From: Comamonas aquatica NBRC 14918
Lineage (GTDB): Bacteria; Pseudomonadota; Gammaproteobacteria; Burkholderiales; Burkholderiaceae_C
Assembly (NCBI RefSeq): GCF_000739875.1
Contig: NZ_BBJR01000041.1
Coordinates: forward strand, 1-64,000
Direction: 5' to 3'
DNA: 64,000 nucleotides
The notes under the pieces were generated by a model. The model was not told the DNA's origin and made no database searches. It worked only from the letters and a program-made list of their open reading frames with translations. The translations under genes and the position numbers were made by a program. Below are positions 6,895 to 15,483 of this stretch, in pieces (position 1 is the stretch's first letter; each line of letters begins with the position of its first letter).

Positions 6895-8847
6895 TCAGAA
6901 CTGCACGCGTGCGCCCAGTTTCCAGGTGCGCTCGAACTGCACGGGGTAGATGGCGTCGTCGCGCACCCAGATGCCGTTCTTGCGGTCCAGCAGGTTGCTG
7001 ACGCCCACGTACATGTCCAGGTGCTTGTCCAGCTGGTGGCGGTAGGTCAGGTCCGTGCTCTGGAAGGCTTTCTGCCACTGGGCGTTGTTGTTGTCAAAGT
7101 CGCCCGCGGCCCAGGTGCTGCTGCGCCAGGTGTGCGACAGGTGCAGGTTGCCACGCTCCGCCACGCGCAGGTTAAGGCCCAGCACCACGCTGTGGCGAGA
7201 CACGCCCGGCAGCTCCTTGCCATTGAAAGCGCCGCCGCCGTCGTTCTCGCGGTCGATGATGGCGCGTGTCCAGGCGTAGTTGATGTGGCCGGACAGCCGC
7301 GGGGTGATCTGCACGCGGTCCTGCAGCTCCAGGCCGTACTTGTGGGATTGGTCGATGTTGGTGTTGATGCCGGAGAACGGGCCAGTCTCGAAGTAGTAGA
7401 TCTCGTTCGAGAGCTTGGCGTAGAAGGCCGACAGTTTCAGGCGGTGGCGTGCCGTCTGGTGGTTGGCGCCCACGGTCAGCGTGCGCGCCTTGGCGGGTTC
7501 GATGAAGCCGTTGAAGGCGGTGATGGGCGAGCCCGAGCTCCAGTCGGTGAAGAAGAAACGATCCACGTCCGGGGTGACGAAGGCGTCGCTGTAGTTCGCA
7601 AACAGTGCCAGTTGCGGCGACAGGCGGTGGTTGGCACCCAGCTCCCACGAGGTCAGGCGCTGCTCGGATTGCAGGGACTGGCCGCTGAGCGGGCTGTGGC
7701 GGTAGGTGACTTCCTCGCGGCGGATGCCGGCGGACAGGGTGAGGGCCTCCAGCATGTACTGCCCCTGCAGGAACAGGCCGCGGTTGTGCTTGGTGGTGCT
7801 GCCGGATTGCGTGCGTTGGCCGTCGAAGTTCTGATAACCCGCATTCAGGATCAGCGTATCGTGCTGGTACTGCGCTGCCACTTCGTTGGACACGTAGCGG
7901 TACTGGGCGGCGGGGGGAAAGCTGGGGAACAGCGAGGACTTGTCCTCATCGTGGTGGCGGGCCGACAGCTTCCACTGGCGGTTCACGCGGTACTCGGCGC
8001 CCAGGCTCCAGTGGTCGCTTTGCAGCTTCTGCTGGGTGTAGGCGGCGCCGGTGTGCATGCCGGGGTGGGCGTTGAACTGTGCCTGCGTCAGCGGATTCTG
8101 GTAGCGCGTGTCGATGTGCGAGGCGCCGGCCTCCATGTCCAGGCGCAGGCCTTCCACCGGCTTGAGGGCGCCGGCCACACGCCAGGTGTTGGCTTCCGAC
8201 TGGTCCCGGTGGCCCGTGGGGTCGGGGCTGCTGAATCCGTTCACATGGCTGTGGTCCAGGGTGGCCGACAGATCGAAGCGCTCGCGGACCAGGCCTGCCG
8301 AGGCGATGGCGCCGCGCTGCCCGTGGTCGCCCGCATAGGTTTCCAGGCTGACTCCGCTGCGCGGCTTGGTGTAGATCTGGATCGTGCCGGCGGTGGCGCC
8401 GTCACCGAACATCACGGCGCCGCTGCCCTTGGTGATTTCGATGCGCTCAATGTCGCTGAGCGAGATCGAGCCGATGAGCTGCGGGATGGAGTCGATGTTG
8501 TTGAGCCGACGGCCATCGACCGAGATCACCAGGTTCTGGAAGCCGTCATTGCCATAGCCCCGCATGCTGATCTGCGGGGTGTAGCGGTTGCCGTAGCTGG
8601 GGCTGATCTGCAGCGAGCTTTGCTGCGCCAGATAGTCGAACAGCGAATGCGCGCCCGAGCGCTCGATGTCGCTGCGGGTGTGCACCTCGGACGCATAGGG
8701 CGCATCCTGGTCGTGCATGTCGATGCGTGTGGCCGAGACCACGATGGGCTCGCTGAGGCTGGACTGGGCGCTGCCAGGGGCCGCCAGCAAGGACAGGGCG
8801 GTTCCCACAGCCAGGGAACAGGGGGAAGGACGGAAGGGCATGGACAT
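6895..8847 (-). CDS. btuB: TonB-dependent outer-membrane cobalamin receptor (BtuB-like)
   Basis: About 650 residues. A Sec signal peptide (cleavage after PGSAQ) is followed by a TonB-box-like EPIVVSATR, a plug domain (about 30-150) with the typical SYGNRYTPQISMRGYGN, VISVDGRRLNNID and IERIEITKGSGAVMFGDGA blocks, and then a 22-strand-type barrel ending in an aromatic residue (WKLGARVQF). It would import a ligand across the outer membrane, powered by TonB-ExbBD. The substrate assignment as vitamin B12 rests on the cobalamin riboswitch immediately upstream, not on the protein alone. Three start codons lie close together (GTG 8850, ATG 8847, ATG 8841); I use 8847. No periplasmic binding protein or ABC genes follow, so it is a lone receptor here. 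Confidence 0.88.
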   Translation of the reverse strand: MSMPFRPSPCSLAVGTALSLLAAPGSAQSSLSEPIVVSATRIDMHDQDAPYASEVHTRSDIERSGAHSLFDYLAQQSSLQISPSYGNRYTPQISMRGYGNDGFQNLVISVDGRRLNNIDSIPQLIGSISLSDIERIEITKGSGAVMFGDGATAGTIQIYTKPRSGVSLETYAGDHGQRGAIASAGLVRERFDLSATLDHSHVNGFSSPDPTGHRDQSEANTWRVAGALKPVEGLRLDMEAGASHIDTRYQNPLTQAQFNAHPGMHTGAAYTQQKLQSDHWSLGAEYRVNRQWKLSARHHDEDKSSLFPSFPPAAQYRYVSNEVAAQYQHDTLILNAGYQNFDGQRTQSGSTTKHNRGLFLQGQYMLEALTLSAGIRREEVTYRHSPLSGQSLQSEQRLTSWELGANHRLSPQLALFANYSDAFVTPDVDRFFFTDWSSGSPITAFNGFIEPAKARTLTVGANHQTARHRLKLSAFYAKLSNEIYYFETGPFSGINTNIDQSHKYGLELQDRVQITPRLSGHINYAWTRAIIDRENDGGGAFNGKELPGVSRHSVVLGLNLRVAERGNLHLSHTWRSSTWAAGDFDNNNAQWQKAFQSTDLTYRHQLDKHLDMYVGVSNLLDRKNGIWVRDDAIYPVQFERTWKLGARVQF

Positions 8848-8987
8848 CACTCATCAGGCCGCGATCCTGCGTCCCCGCAGGCGGCGGCGTTGCGTACATG
8901 GATGCACCGCGTTCGGGGAAGGGGGCTGCTGAAGGCAGCCAACATGCCGCACTCGTCGCTGCCACCCCGCAGCGCATCCGACTCTGT

Positions 8988-9187
8988 ACGTTTCGGCCGG
9001 TCTCCGGGCTGGTGCGTTGGTCCGGTTGACCGGACATGTGGAACGCCTTCCCAGGACGTTGTCGTCCCAGTGGCACAGGTTCCACAGACTCGCACTTACC
9101 GTTGCGGGGGCAGCACAGGCATTGCATCGATTGGGGAATGGCGCGCACCTGTTTCCCGTTTAACCCAGGGCGTGACCGACCTGGGCA
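8988..9187 (-). promoter_or_regulatory. cobalamin (AdoCbl) riboswitch
   Basis: Read on the minus strand, the leader shows the conserved order of the cobalamin riboswitch. A GGGTTAAACGGGAA block comes first, then a GGTG. Next is the highly conserved GCTGCCCCCGCAACGGTAAG core (near 9096-9115), then GAGTC, a CCACTGGGA stretch, GGGAAGGCG, and finally the B12 box CCCGGAGACCGGCC at about 8994-9007. It lies about 140 bases before the receptor start, in the right orientation. Known behaviour is ligand-induced repression by sequestering the ribosome-binding site or by termination. I could not see which mechanism is used here. Confidence 0.93.
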
Positions 9188-9411
9188 CCGATAACGTGGT
9201 CACCGCCTCTTGGGAGGCAGTGGACGGCGATGATACCGGGCTTCCCGACCGCACGGGTTGCGCGGCGCAGGAGCCCGCAGCGCTGGGACGTGCATCCAGG
9301 CTGTGGAATGGCAGGGGTTGTGCTGAAAGTTGGTGCTTGCACTGTGTGCGTACACATGCGGCATCGCCCACACGCACGGAGCCTGTGGCGTGGGGTGTGT
9401 GTCCAGCGCGC

Positions 9412-9576
9412 TCAGCGCGAATGCACCACGCTGGCGTCGATCTCGCCATACACGGTGATGCCACTGCCGCTGCGGGCGCTGGTGTCCGAGGGCTGGTAGT
9501 ACTGCGCGCGCTGGGCGCAGCCACCCAGGGCCAGTGCAAGGCACAGGGCGGTGGCGCAAAGGGTCATGGTTTTCAT
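9412..9576 (-). CDS. small lipoprotein
   Basis: 54 residues starting MKTMTLCATALCLALALGGC. The lipobox LGGC at the end of a hydrophobic signal predicts a lipidated mature peptide of only about 36 residues (QRAQYYQPSDTSARSGSGIT and a short tail). The start at 9576 has a GGAG seven bases upstream; the longer frame adds six residues without support. It is upstream of, and on the same strand as, the cobalamin riboswitch, with about 220 bases between. Function unknown; probably a periplasmic or outer-membrane-attached small lipoprotein. Confidence 0.7.
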   Translation of the reverse strand: MKTMTLCATALCLALALGGCAQRAQYYQPSDTSARSGSGITVYGEIDASVVHSR

Positions 9577-9814
9577 GGGCAACTCCTGGTCCAAGGCTAA
9601 GGCCTGGGCGGCCGGGGCCGGTAAGCAGAGGTAAGTGTCGCCCTGGCAGGCGGGGGTGTCCAGGCACAGGGGGCACCGGCAGCCCTCCGAAGGCCACGGT
9701 TATTGGACCGGGCGCAGTGGGCCGGGGCATCGCCCCGTCCTTGGCCGGGGTCAGCCCGGTCTTGCACCGGGAAGGCTGGTCCGTGCCCCCTTGTCTATGT
9801 GGTCCGGGGGCTGG

Positions 9815-10807
9815 TCAGGCCGGCAGGCACTGCAGCGCGGCCTGGACCAGTTGCATGGTGGCCAGCGGGTCGTCGCAGGCGATGGTGTGGCGCTGGGGCA
9901 TGCTGCGCAGCCAGGTGATCTGGCGCTTGGCCAACTGGCGCGTGGCGGCAATGCCCTTTTCGCGCACCAGGTGCATGTTCAGTTGCGGGGTGTTCTTGCG
10001 GACCTGCCAGTCCAGCTCTTCCCAGACCTGGCGGTAGCCCACGCAGCGCATGCTGGGCAGGTCGGGGTGCAGGTCGCCGCGCGCGCGCAGGGCTTGCACT
10101 TCGTCGATGAAGCCGGCGTCCAGCATGGCCTGGAAGCGCTGGGCAATGCGGGCATGCAGCCAGGCACGGTCGCTGGGTTCCAAAGAAAATAGCGTGCAGT
10201 CGAAGGCAGGCTGTGCGTCTTCAGCTCTCTTTTTGGCTTGGTGAAAGCTGGACAGTGGCTGGCCGGAGATGTGCCAGACCTCCAGCGCGCGCTGGATGCG
10301 CTGGCTGTCGCCGGGCGCCAGGCGGGCGGCGGTTTCCGGGTCCACCTGGGCCAGTTCGGCATGCATGGCGGGCCAGCCGATGCTGGCGGCCTGGGCGTCC
10401 AGCCGGGCGCGCACCTCGGGGTCGGCGGCGGGCATGTCGTCGATGCCGTCGAGCAGCGCCTTGAAATACAGCATGGTGCCGCCCACCAGCAGCGGGATGG
10501 CGCCGCGCGCTCGGATCTCAGCGACCAGGCGCTGGGTGTCCTGCACGAACTCGGCCGCGCTGTACGACTGCAACGGGTCGAGGATATCGATCAGGTGGTG
10601 GGGCACGGCGGCCCGCTCCTGCGGGCTGGGTTTGGCGGTGCCGATGTCCATGCCGCGGTAGACCAGGGCCGAGTCCACGCTGATGATTTCACTGGGTTGG
10701 CCGCGCTGGGCCAGGACGGCGGCCAGGGCCAGCGCACCGTTGGTTTTACCGGAAGCCGTGGGGCCTGCAATCGCAATGCAGGGCAGAGGGTGGGGGGACG
10801 CAGTCAA
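9815..10807 (-). CDS. miaA: tRNA dimethylallyltransferase
   Basis: 330 residues. It transfers a dimethylallyl group to A37 of tRNAs reading UNN codons. Visible are the P-loop GPTASGKT near residue 14, the [16 protein letters not shown] block, the HHLIDI motif, [13 protein letters not shown], and a C-terminal [12 protein letters not shown] before the end. No ATG exists at the family N-terminus: the TTG at 10807 gives [16 protein letters not shown] and the expected length, so I choose it over the longer frame. A stretch around 10190-10240 (encoding [10 protein letters not shown]) looks like a palindromic-repeat copy absorbed into the coding sequence. The Bcr/CflA exporter gene is 40 bases upstream on the same strand. 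In many proteobacteria miaA follows mutL; here they are 9 kb apart. Confidence 0.95.
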   Translation of the reverse strand: MTASPHPLPCIAIAGPTASGKTNGALALAAVLAQRGQPSEIISVDSALVYRGMDIGTAKPSPQERAAVPHHLIDILDPLQSYSAAEFVQDTQRLVAEIRARGAIPLLVGGTMLYFKALLDGIDDMPAADPEVRARLDAQAASIGWPAMHAELAQVDPETAARLAPGDSQRIQRALEVWHISGQPLSSFHQAKKRAEDAQPAFDCTLFSLEPSDRAWLHARIAQRFQAMLDAGFIDEVQALRARGDLHPDLPSMRCVGYRQVWEELDWQVRKNTPQLNMHLVREKGIAATRQLAKRQITWLRSMPQRHTIACDDPLATMQLVQAALQCLPA

Positions 10808-10847
10808 GGCAGGGGGCAGGAAAGGGTTGAAGCCAGCCCGGCGCGCA

Positions 10848-12047
10848 TCAGGCCGAAGTGGCCGCGCCGGGGGCGCCGTAGCGGCGCACCAGCGTCCATG
10901 ATGCCAAGGCTGCGGCCAGGCACCACAGGCCCAGCCCGAAAACCAAGGGGTACACAGTGCCATTGAAGCTGCGGCCCAGCACCTGTCCGGTGGCAAAGGC
11001 GCACACCATCATGATGAAACCGTTGAGCGCCGAGGCCGTGCCCGCCGCCTGCGGAAAGCTGCTGACCGCGCCGCTTTGCCCGCAGGGCTGCTGGATGCCG
11101 TGGGCCACCGGGTACAGCATGCACACCGCGGCGTAGGCCAGGCCGCTGCGCACGCCGGCCCAGGCCAGCGCCGCCAGCAGCACGGCGCACAGCAGGGCCA
11201 GGCCGCCGGCCACGGCCACGGTGCGGCGCACGCCCCAGCGCACCAGCAGGCGGCGGCACAGGATGGTGCCACCGATGTAGACCATGCCGTTGGCGGCCAG
11301 CAGCAGGCCGATGTCCTGTGCGCTCCAGCCCAGCACGCCCATGAACACGAAGGGCGAGCCGGTCAGGAACACCACCAGCCCGGCGAACGAACAGCTGGTG
11401 GTGGCCGTGTAGGCCAGGAAGGTGGGGTGGCTGAGGATGCGGCGCCAGTTTTGCCACAGCAGCCGCGGGCGCAGGGCGTGTGGGTTGAAGTGCTGCACGC
11501 TTTCCTGGAAATGCAGCCACACCAGCAGCCAGGCCCCGCTGCCGGCCAGCGCCAGGGTGACCATGGTGGCGCGCCAGCCCAGGTGGGTGGCCAGCAGGCT
11601 GCCCAGCAGCGGGCTGCTGCAGGCCAGCACGCCCAGGCCGGTCAGGGCCTTGGACATGACCTGCGCCCCTTCGACGGGCTGGTACAGGTCGCGCACGATG
11701 GCGCGCGCCGCCATGACGGCCGCGCCCAGGGCAGCGCCCTGCAGCACCCGCAGCACGATGAGGCTGTGCATGTCGGGCGCCAGCGCGCAGCCCACGGCCG
11801 CCAGCACGTACAGGCCGATGCCGGTCAGCAGGATGGGGCGGCGGCCCCAGCGGTCGGACAGCGGGCCCCACAGCAGCTGCGAGCCGCCAAAGGCCAGCAG
11901 CAGCGCGGTGAAGGTGGTTTGGGTCTGGGCCACGCTGGCGCCCAGCTGTTCGGTCAGCAGGGGCAGGGCCGGCAGGTACAGGTCGGTCGTCAGCGGCTGC
12001 AGGCCCAGCAGCAGGGCCAGCATGGCGATGACGAACACGGGGGACAT
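10848..12047 (-). CDS. Bcr/CflA-type MFS drug exporter
   Basis: About 400 residues with 12 predicted membrane helices. Family motifs are clear: [12 protein letters not shown] in helix 1, the motif-A-like [14 protein letters not shown] after helix 2, and [23 protein letters not shown] in helix 4. This is the DHA1 drug:H+ antiporter group that includes Bcr (bicyclomycin, sulfonamide) and CflA. The ATG at 12047 ([10 protein letters not shown]) gives the standard N-terminus; the open frame extends 38 codons further without a convincing ribosome-binding site. It probably exports small drugs or metabolites across the inner membrane. It precedes miaA on the same strand and may share its transcript. 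Confidence 0.88.
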   Translation of the reverse strand: MSPVFVIAMLALLLGLQPLTTDLYLPALPLLTEQLGASVAQTQTTFTALLLAFGGSQLLWGPLSDRWGRRPILLTGIGLYVLAAVGCALAPDMHSLIVLRVLQGAALGAAVMAARAIVRDLYQPVEGAQVMSKALTGLGVLACSSPLLGSLLATHLGWRATMVTLALAGSGAWLLVWLHFQESVQHFNPHALRPRLLWQNWRRILSHPTFLAYTATTSCSFAGLVVFLTGSPFVFMGVLGWSAQDIGLLLAANGMVYIGGTILCRRLLVRWGVRRTVAVAGGLALLCAVLLAALAWAGVRSGLAYAAVCMLYPVAHGIQQPCGQSGAVSSFPQAAGTASALNGFIMMVCAFATGQVLGRSFNGTVYPLVFGLGLWCLAAALASWTLVRRYGAPGAATSA

Positions 12048-12187
12048 GGCCGCGCGTGCTGCGGCGGAGGGGGAAACAGAAGACACGAACAACCAGTGCG
12101 AAGTGAAACCAACGGGCGGCAGGCCATGGGGACCGGCCGCCGCGCAGGTTAGCAGTTGCACCTGGGCGTGGTGTCGCTTGTTTAAGA

Positions 12188-12248
12188 CAGTGGCAAAAAA
12201 TGCCTCTGGCGCTTGCCTGGCAAGCGCGAACAGCTATGGATTTTTAGG
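12188..12248. repeat. palindromic element, copy 3
   Basis: Arms GGCGCTTGCC and GGCAAGCGC with CAGCTATGGATTTT on the right flank. On the minus strand its CCATAGCTG supplies the TAG stop of the alpha/beta hydrolase gene, so the element defines that protein's C-terminus (APKNP). A second instance of this family shaping a gene end. Confidence 0.6.
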
Positions 12249-13076
12249 CGCCAGCCACGCAGCCAGGGCGGCGCGGTACTGGGTCTGGCCCAGGCTGTTG
12301 GTGTTGTGGTGAGTGCCGCCTTGCACCAGCACCCACTGCTTGGGTGGCATGGCGGCGTCGTACAGCTGCTGGCCCAGGGCCGGGGGCACCAGCGTATCGG
12401 CGCTGCCGTGCACCACCAGCAGCGGCGCACCGATGTGGGCCACCTTGTCCAGCGAGTCGAACTTCTGCGTGATCAGCGGCCCCAGCGGCAGCCAGCCCCA
12501 CTGGAAATTGCGCGCCATGTCCCGGATGTTGGTGAAGGTGCCTTCCACCACCAGGCCCTGTTCGTCGTCGACGCGCGTGGCCAGGTCGATGGCGATGGCC
12601 CCGCCCAGCGAGTGGCCGAAGATGAAGCGCGGCGCCTGGGGGTGCTGCTGCGCCAACCAGTGCCAGGCGGCCAGCGCGTCTTCGCGGGCGCTGACCTCCG
12701 AGGGCAGGCTGGCCGGCTGGGTCTGGCCGAAGCCGCGGTAGTCGATGGCCAGCACGGCAAAGCCCAGGGCGTGCATGTGGCGCATGCGCTGGGTGGAGCC
12801 GGTGACGTTCCAGCGCGCGCCGTGCAGGTACAGCAGCACGGGTGCGCGGGCATTTTTCTGGGCCAGCCACAGGCCGTGCAGGCGCACGGCCTGCTGGTCG
12901 GCCTGGCTGTGGAAGTCGATCCACACGTCCTGCATGCCCGCCATGTCGGCACGCTGCCAGACGCGGTCGCTGGGCTGGAAGATCATGGCGCGCTGCTTGG
13001 CATCCAGCGCAGAGCAGCCGGCCACGGACAGTGCGGTGGCGACGGCGGTGGCCCAGATCAGGTGGCGCAGTTTCAT
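12234..13076 (-). CDS. alpha/beta hydrolase, predicted lipoprotein
   Basis: 280 residues. The N-terminus MKLRHLIWATAVATALSVAGC is a lipoprotein signal with lipobox VAGC. Hydrolase fold: an oxyanion-region LYLHGARWNVTGS, the nucleophile elbow FGHSLGGA (Ser in GHSLG), an acid in VVHGSADTLVPP, and the catalytic His in GGTHHN near the end. It is close to the BEM46/ABHD13-like group of serine hydrolases with unknown substrates. Probably membrane-anchored in the periplasm. Transcribed divergently from the methylglyoxal synthase gene, with a 94-base gap that contains the 14-bp palindrome GCTTGCCGGCAAGC at 13114-13127. Confidence 0.85.
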   Translation of the reverse strand: MKLRHLIWATAVATALSVAGCSALDAKQRAMIFQPSDRVWQRADMAGMQDVWIDFHSQADQQAVRLHGLWLAQKNARAPVLLYLHGARWNVTGSTQRMRHMHALGFAVLAIDYRGFGQTQPASLPSEVSAREDALAAWHWLAQQHPQAPRFIFGHSLGGAIAIDLATRVDDEQGLVVEGTFTNIRDMARNFQWGWLPLGPLITQKFDSLDKVAHIGAPLLVVHGSADTLVPPALGQQLYDAAMPPKQWVLVQGGTHHNTNSLGQTQYRAALAAWLAPKNP

Positions 13077-13170
13077 GGTGGTGGTGACGCAAAACAGGGT
13101 GGTTTGGGACTATGCTTGCCGGCAAGCTTGCGCGCGGCCGTGCAGGCGTTGACCAAGGATGAATGTGACC

Positions 13171-14034
13171 ATGCTGATCGGGCTTGCTGCCAACCGACTC
13201 CATCACCAGACCGAGGACGCTGCACTGTTCGCACTGCTGCGCGCCATCGAACCCGGCATCCGTGAGCTGCAGCTGGGCCTGCATGCCGTGGGCCGCACCT
13301 ATGATGCCATCGCGGCGGCCGACATGCTGCACCGATACCCCCAGCTGGTGCGCTACCCCTATGGCCGCGAGGGCGGGCTGATGAAGCTGGTGGCCGAGGT
13401 GGTGGGCATGGGCGACGGGCGCACGCTGGACGCCGCCATCTACCTGACCGACCCGGTGGACCCGTCCTCCATCTTCCCCGAGGCGCTGGCCCTCAAGCGC
13501 CAGTGCGTGATCCACGGCAAGGCCTTTTTGTCCACGGTGGCCAGCGCGCGCGACTGGATCGAGATGGAGCGCATCCATGCCGGCCTGCCCCAGGATCGCC
13601 ATGCCGATCGTTTCCACGACTACGAGAACCAGACCCTGGCGCTGATTGCCCACGATGCGCTCAAGCCGCAGATGCTGGAGTTTGCGGCGCAGAACTTTGC
13701 CTTGCTGTCGCGCTTTCGCCGCCGCGTGGGCACGGGCACCACGGGCCAGAAGCTCAACGAACTGGCCTGGAGCAAGGGCTGGCCGCAGGACCTGCCCTGG
13801 GTGGACCGCTACAACAGCGGCCCGCTGGGGGGCGATGCGCAGATTGCCGATCTGGTGCTGGAGCGCCGCTGCCAGCGCGTGATCTTCTTCGAAGACCCGC
13901 ACGTGGCACGCCAGCACGAGGCCGACATCCAACTGCTGGAGCGCGCCGTGACCACGGTGACGCACGAAGCGGTCTGCACCACCACGCTGAAGGTGGCGCA
14001 GCGCTGGTGCGATGCCGCCTTGCTGCGCGCCTGA
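13171..14034 (+). CDS. mgsA: methylglyoxal synthase with an extra N-terminal domain
   Basis: 287 residues, about twice the length of a typical MgsA (about 150). The C-terminal half carries the catalytic block of the family: LIAHDALKPQML (substrate His/Asp/Lys region), GTGTTGQKL (phosphate loop), YNSGPLGGDAQIADLV (catalytic Asp of GGD) and VIFFEDPHVARQHEADI. It converts dihydroxyacetone phosphate to methylglyoxal and phosphate, a glycolytic overflow bypass. The N-terminal half (about residues 1-140) has a parallel architecture (LIGLAANRLHHQTEDAALFA; AIYLTDPVD resembling FFEDP), which suggests a diverged duplicate of the same fold. I prefer the ATG at 13171 because AAGGA lies 11 bases upstream; an ATG at 13159 directly abuts that AAGG. 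Confidence 0.85.
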   Translation: MLIGLAANRLHHQTEDAALFALLRAIEPGIRELQLGLHAVGRTYDAIAAADMLHRYPQLVRYPYGREGGLMKLVAEVVGMGDGRTLDAAIYLTDPVDPSSIFPEALALKRQCVIHGKAFLSTVASARDWIEMERIHAGLPQDRHADRFHDYENQTLALIAHDALKPQMLEFAAQNFALLSRFRRRVGTGTTGQKLNELAWSKGWPQDLPWVDRYNSGPLGGDAQIADLVLERRCQRVIFFEDPHVARQHEADIQLLERAVTTVTHEAVCTTTLKVAQRWCDAALLRA

Positions 14035-14056
14035 GCGCTCCCATCCCAAGTCATCC

Positions 14057-14084
14057 AAAAAGCAGCCTGCGGGCTGCTTTTTTT
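14057..14084. terminator. bidirectional intrinsic terminator
   Basis: GCAGCC/GGCTGC stem with a TGCG loop, flanked by A5 and T7, lying between the convergent mgsA and porin genes. Suitable for both strands. Confidence 0.9.
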
Positions 14085-14110
14085 GTGGGTGTGCCTGCTG
14101 TGGGAAGGCC

Positions 14111-15085
14111 TCAGAAGTGGTGGCGGATGCCCACCGAGAGTGACTTGCGGTCTTCGCCCGCGGCCAGGTCCTCGGGGGCGAAGTGCGCGCCGTGGCGGTT
14201 TTGCAGCACGGTGTAGAAGGCGTAGAGCTTGGTGCGCGCGCTCAGGTGGTGGTTGTAGCCCACGGTCCACTGGTCGGCCTCGGCCTGGCCAGGGGCGCTG
14301 GCGTGGCCGAAGTTGGCGTGCAGTTCGCCGGCACCCATCGCATAGGCCACGGCGGCGCGGGTCACCTGGGTCTTGGTCTGTACCCCGGCGACCCGGTCCT
14401 GGCTGCGCTGGTGGTAGCCCGAGACGGTCCAGTCGCCCTGGGTCCAGGTGGCGCGCACAGCGTACTGCCGGGCATCGGCCCATGCGCCGTAACCGGCGCC
14501 GAAGGACCAGGGGCCACGTTCGTAGTTGGCGGCCAGGTCATAGGCGTTGTGGCCCTGGTGGGCGGCGTCGCGCTCGTGGAAGCTGACGGTGGACTCCAGC
14601 GTCAGGCCGTGCCGTGTGGGCGACCTGTAGCCCAGGCGGTTGGCGGCGTTTTCCACACTGGCGTACAGCGCATCGGCGCTGATGCCGTAGTCCTCGTTGT
14701 GCAGGCTGGTGCGGTCGGCCACGGCGTAGTACGAGGGGTTGAAGAAGCGGCCCATGCGCACGGTGCCGAATGCGCCTTCCAGGAACACTTCGCTGCGGTT
14801 GCTGAAGAAGCTGCCGGCCTGGCTGGTGGCGCCGTCATCGGTCTGGATGGCGCTTTCCAGCACGAAGCCGGCCTTCAGGCCCTGGACCAGGGCTTCCACG
14901 CCCTTGAAACCGAAGTAGGCGTCGCTGCTGTTCAGGCTGTGCACGCGGCGGTGGCCGGTCTGGGTGGATTCCAGGGCTGTGTCCAGGCGGCCGTAGAAGG
15001 CGACCGCGCTGGCATCGGCCAGGGCGGTGGTGGAGAAGGCGAACAGGCCGCAGGCGGCCAGGGTCTTGGGGGAAAAAACTGTCAC
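14111..15085 (-). CDS. Gram-negative porin (short Porin_4 type)
   Basis: 324 residues. A signal peptide (cleaved after TTALA) is followed by the opening strand AVAFYGRLDTALEST, a FKGVEALVQGLKAGFVLE strand pair, the constriction-loop-like SNRSEVFLEGAFGTVRMGRFFNP, alternating beta strands, and a C-terminal aromatic end (SVGIRHHF). It forms trimeric general-diffusion channels in the outer membrane in related species. It is somewhat shorter than the usual 340-370 residues. The start is GTG with only a weak GAG upstream; no ATG is available before the signal peptide. It ends convergently with mgsA at a shared terminator. Confidence 0.88.
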   Translation of the reverse strand: MTVFSPKTLAACGLFAFSTTALADASAVAFYGRLDTALESTQTGHRRVHSLNSSDAYFGFKGVEALVQGLKAGFVLESAIQTDDGATSQAGSFFSNRSEVFLEGAFGTVRMGRFFNPSYYAVADRTSLHNEDYGISADALYASVENAANRLGYRSPTRHGLTLESTVSFHERDAAHQGHNAYDLAANYERGPWSFGAGYGAWADARQYAVRATWTQGDWTVSGYHQRSQDRVAGVQTKTQVTRAAVAYAMGAGELHANFGHASAPGQAEADQWTVGYNHHLSARTKLYAFYTVLQNRHGAHFAPEDLAAGEDRKSLSVGIRHHF

Positions 15086-15483
15086 GTCACACTCGGAAAA
15101 AGCAAAGCCGGGCCTGGGCCCGGCAAACGATCACGCACACCGCAGCGGGATGGGCCACGGTGTGGGAGGCACGCAGGCAGACCGTGGGGTCTGGCTGGTG
15201 TGGGCGGCGTTTATACCTGCAGCGGTTCAACCCAGGGGCGTTCTGAGGTATGGAAACCATAGCTGCCTGCGCGCATTGGGCAAGGGCTGGAGACCTTTTT
15301 TGGCGGATGCCTACCGTGGTGTGCGGCCCAGTGCTGTTCGGCATCCGGCGGGGAGCGGACCTTTCGCCCCCGGCTGGCGCTGGGCATGCGGTCGGGGGGC
15401 GGCGCTGTGCCCGCGTTCGACCTCAGACCCTGGTGCGGGCCACCGGCGCCCTGCGCAGGGCACCGGTACCCGGGGATGGTGGC
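15086..15483. other. intergenic stretch with a palindromic repeat copy
   Basis: Upstream region of the porin (minus strand) and downstream of the PhoD gene. It holds a palindromic element at 15255-15302 (CCATAGCTGCCTGCGCGC, right arm GGCAAGGGCTGG, then T6). No gene supported. The porin promoter should lie here, but I could not pick -35/-10 boxes with confidence. Confidence 0.4.

Noticed and set aside
6379-9600. A 1073-codon plus-strand frame across the cobalamin receptor
   Set aside because: It is the antisense of the receptor and runs through the riboswitch; Val/Gly/Ala/His-rich composition is typical of an antisense frame.
13114-13127. GCTTGCCGGCAAGC palindrome as an operator
   Set aside because: Short and GC-rich; words like this occur often in such DNA, and no second copy was seen near another promoter.
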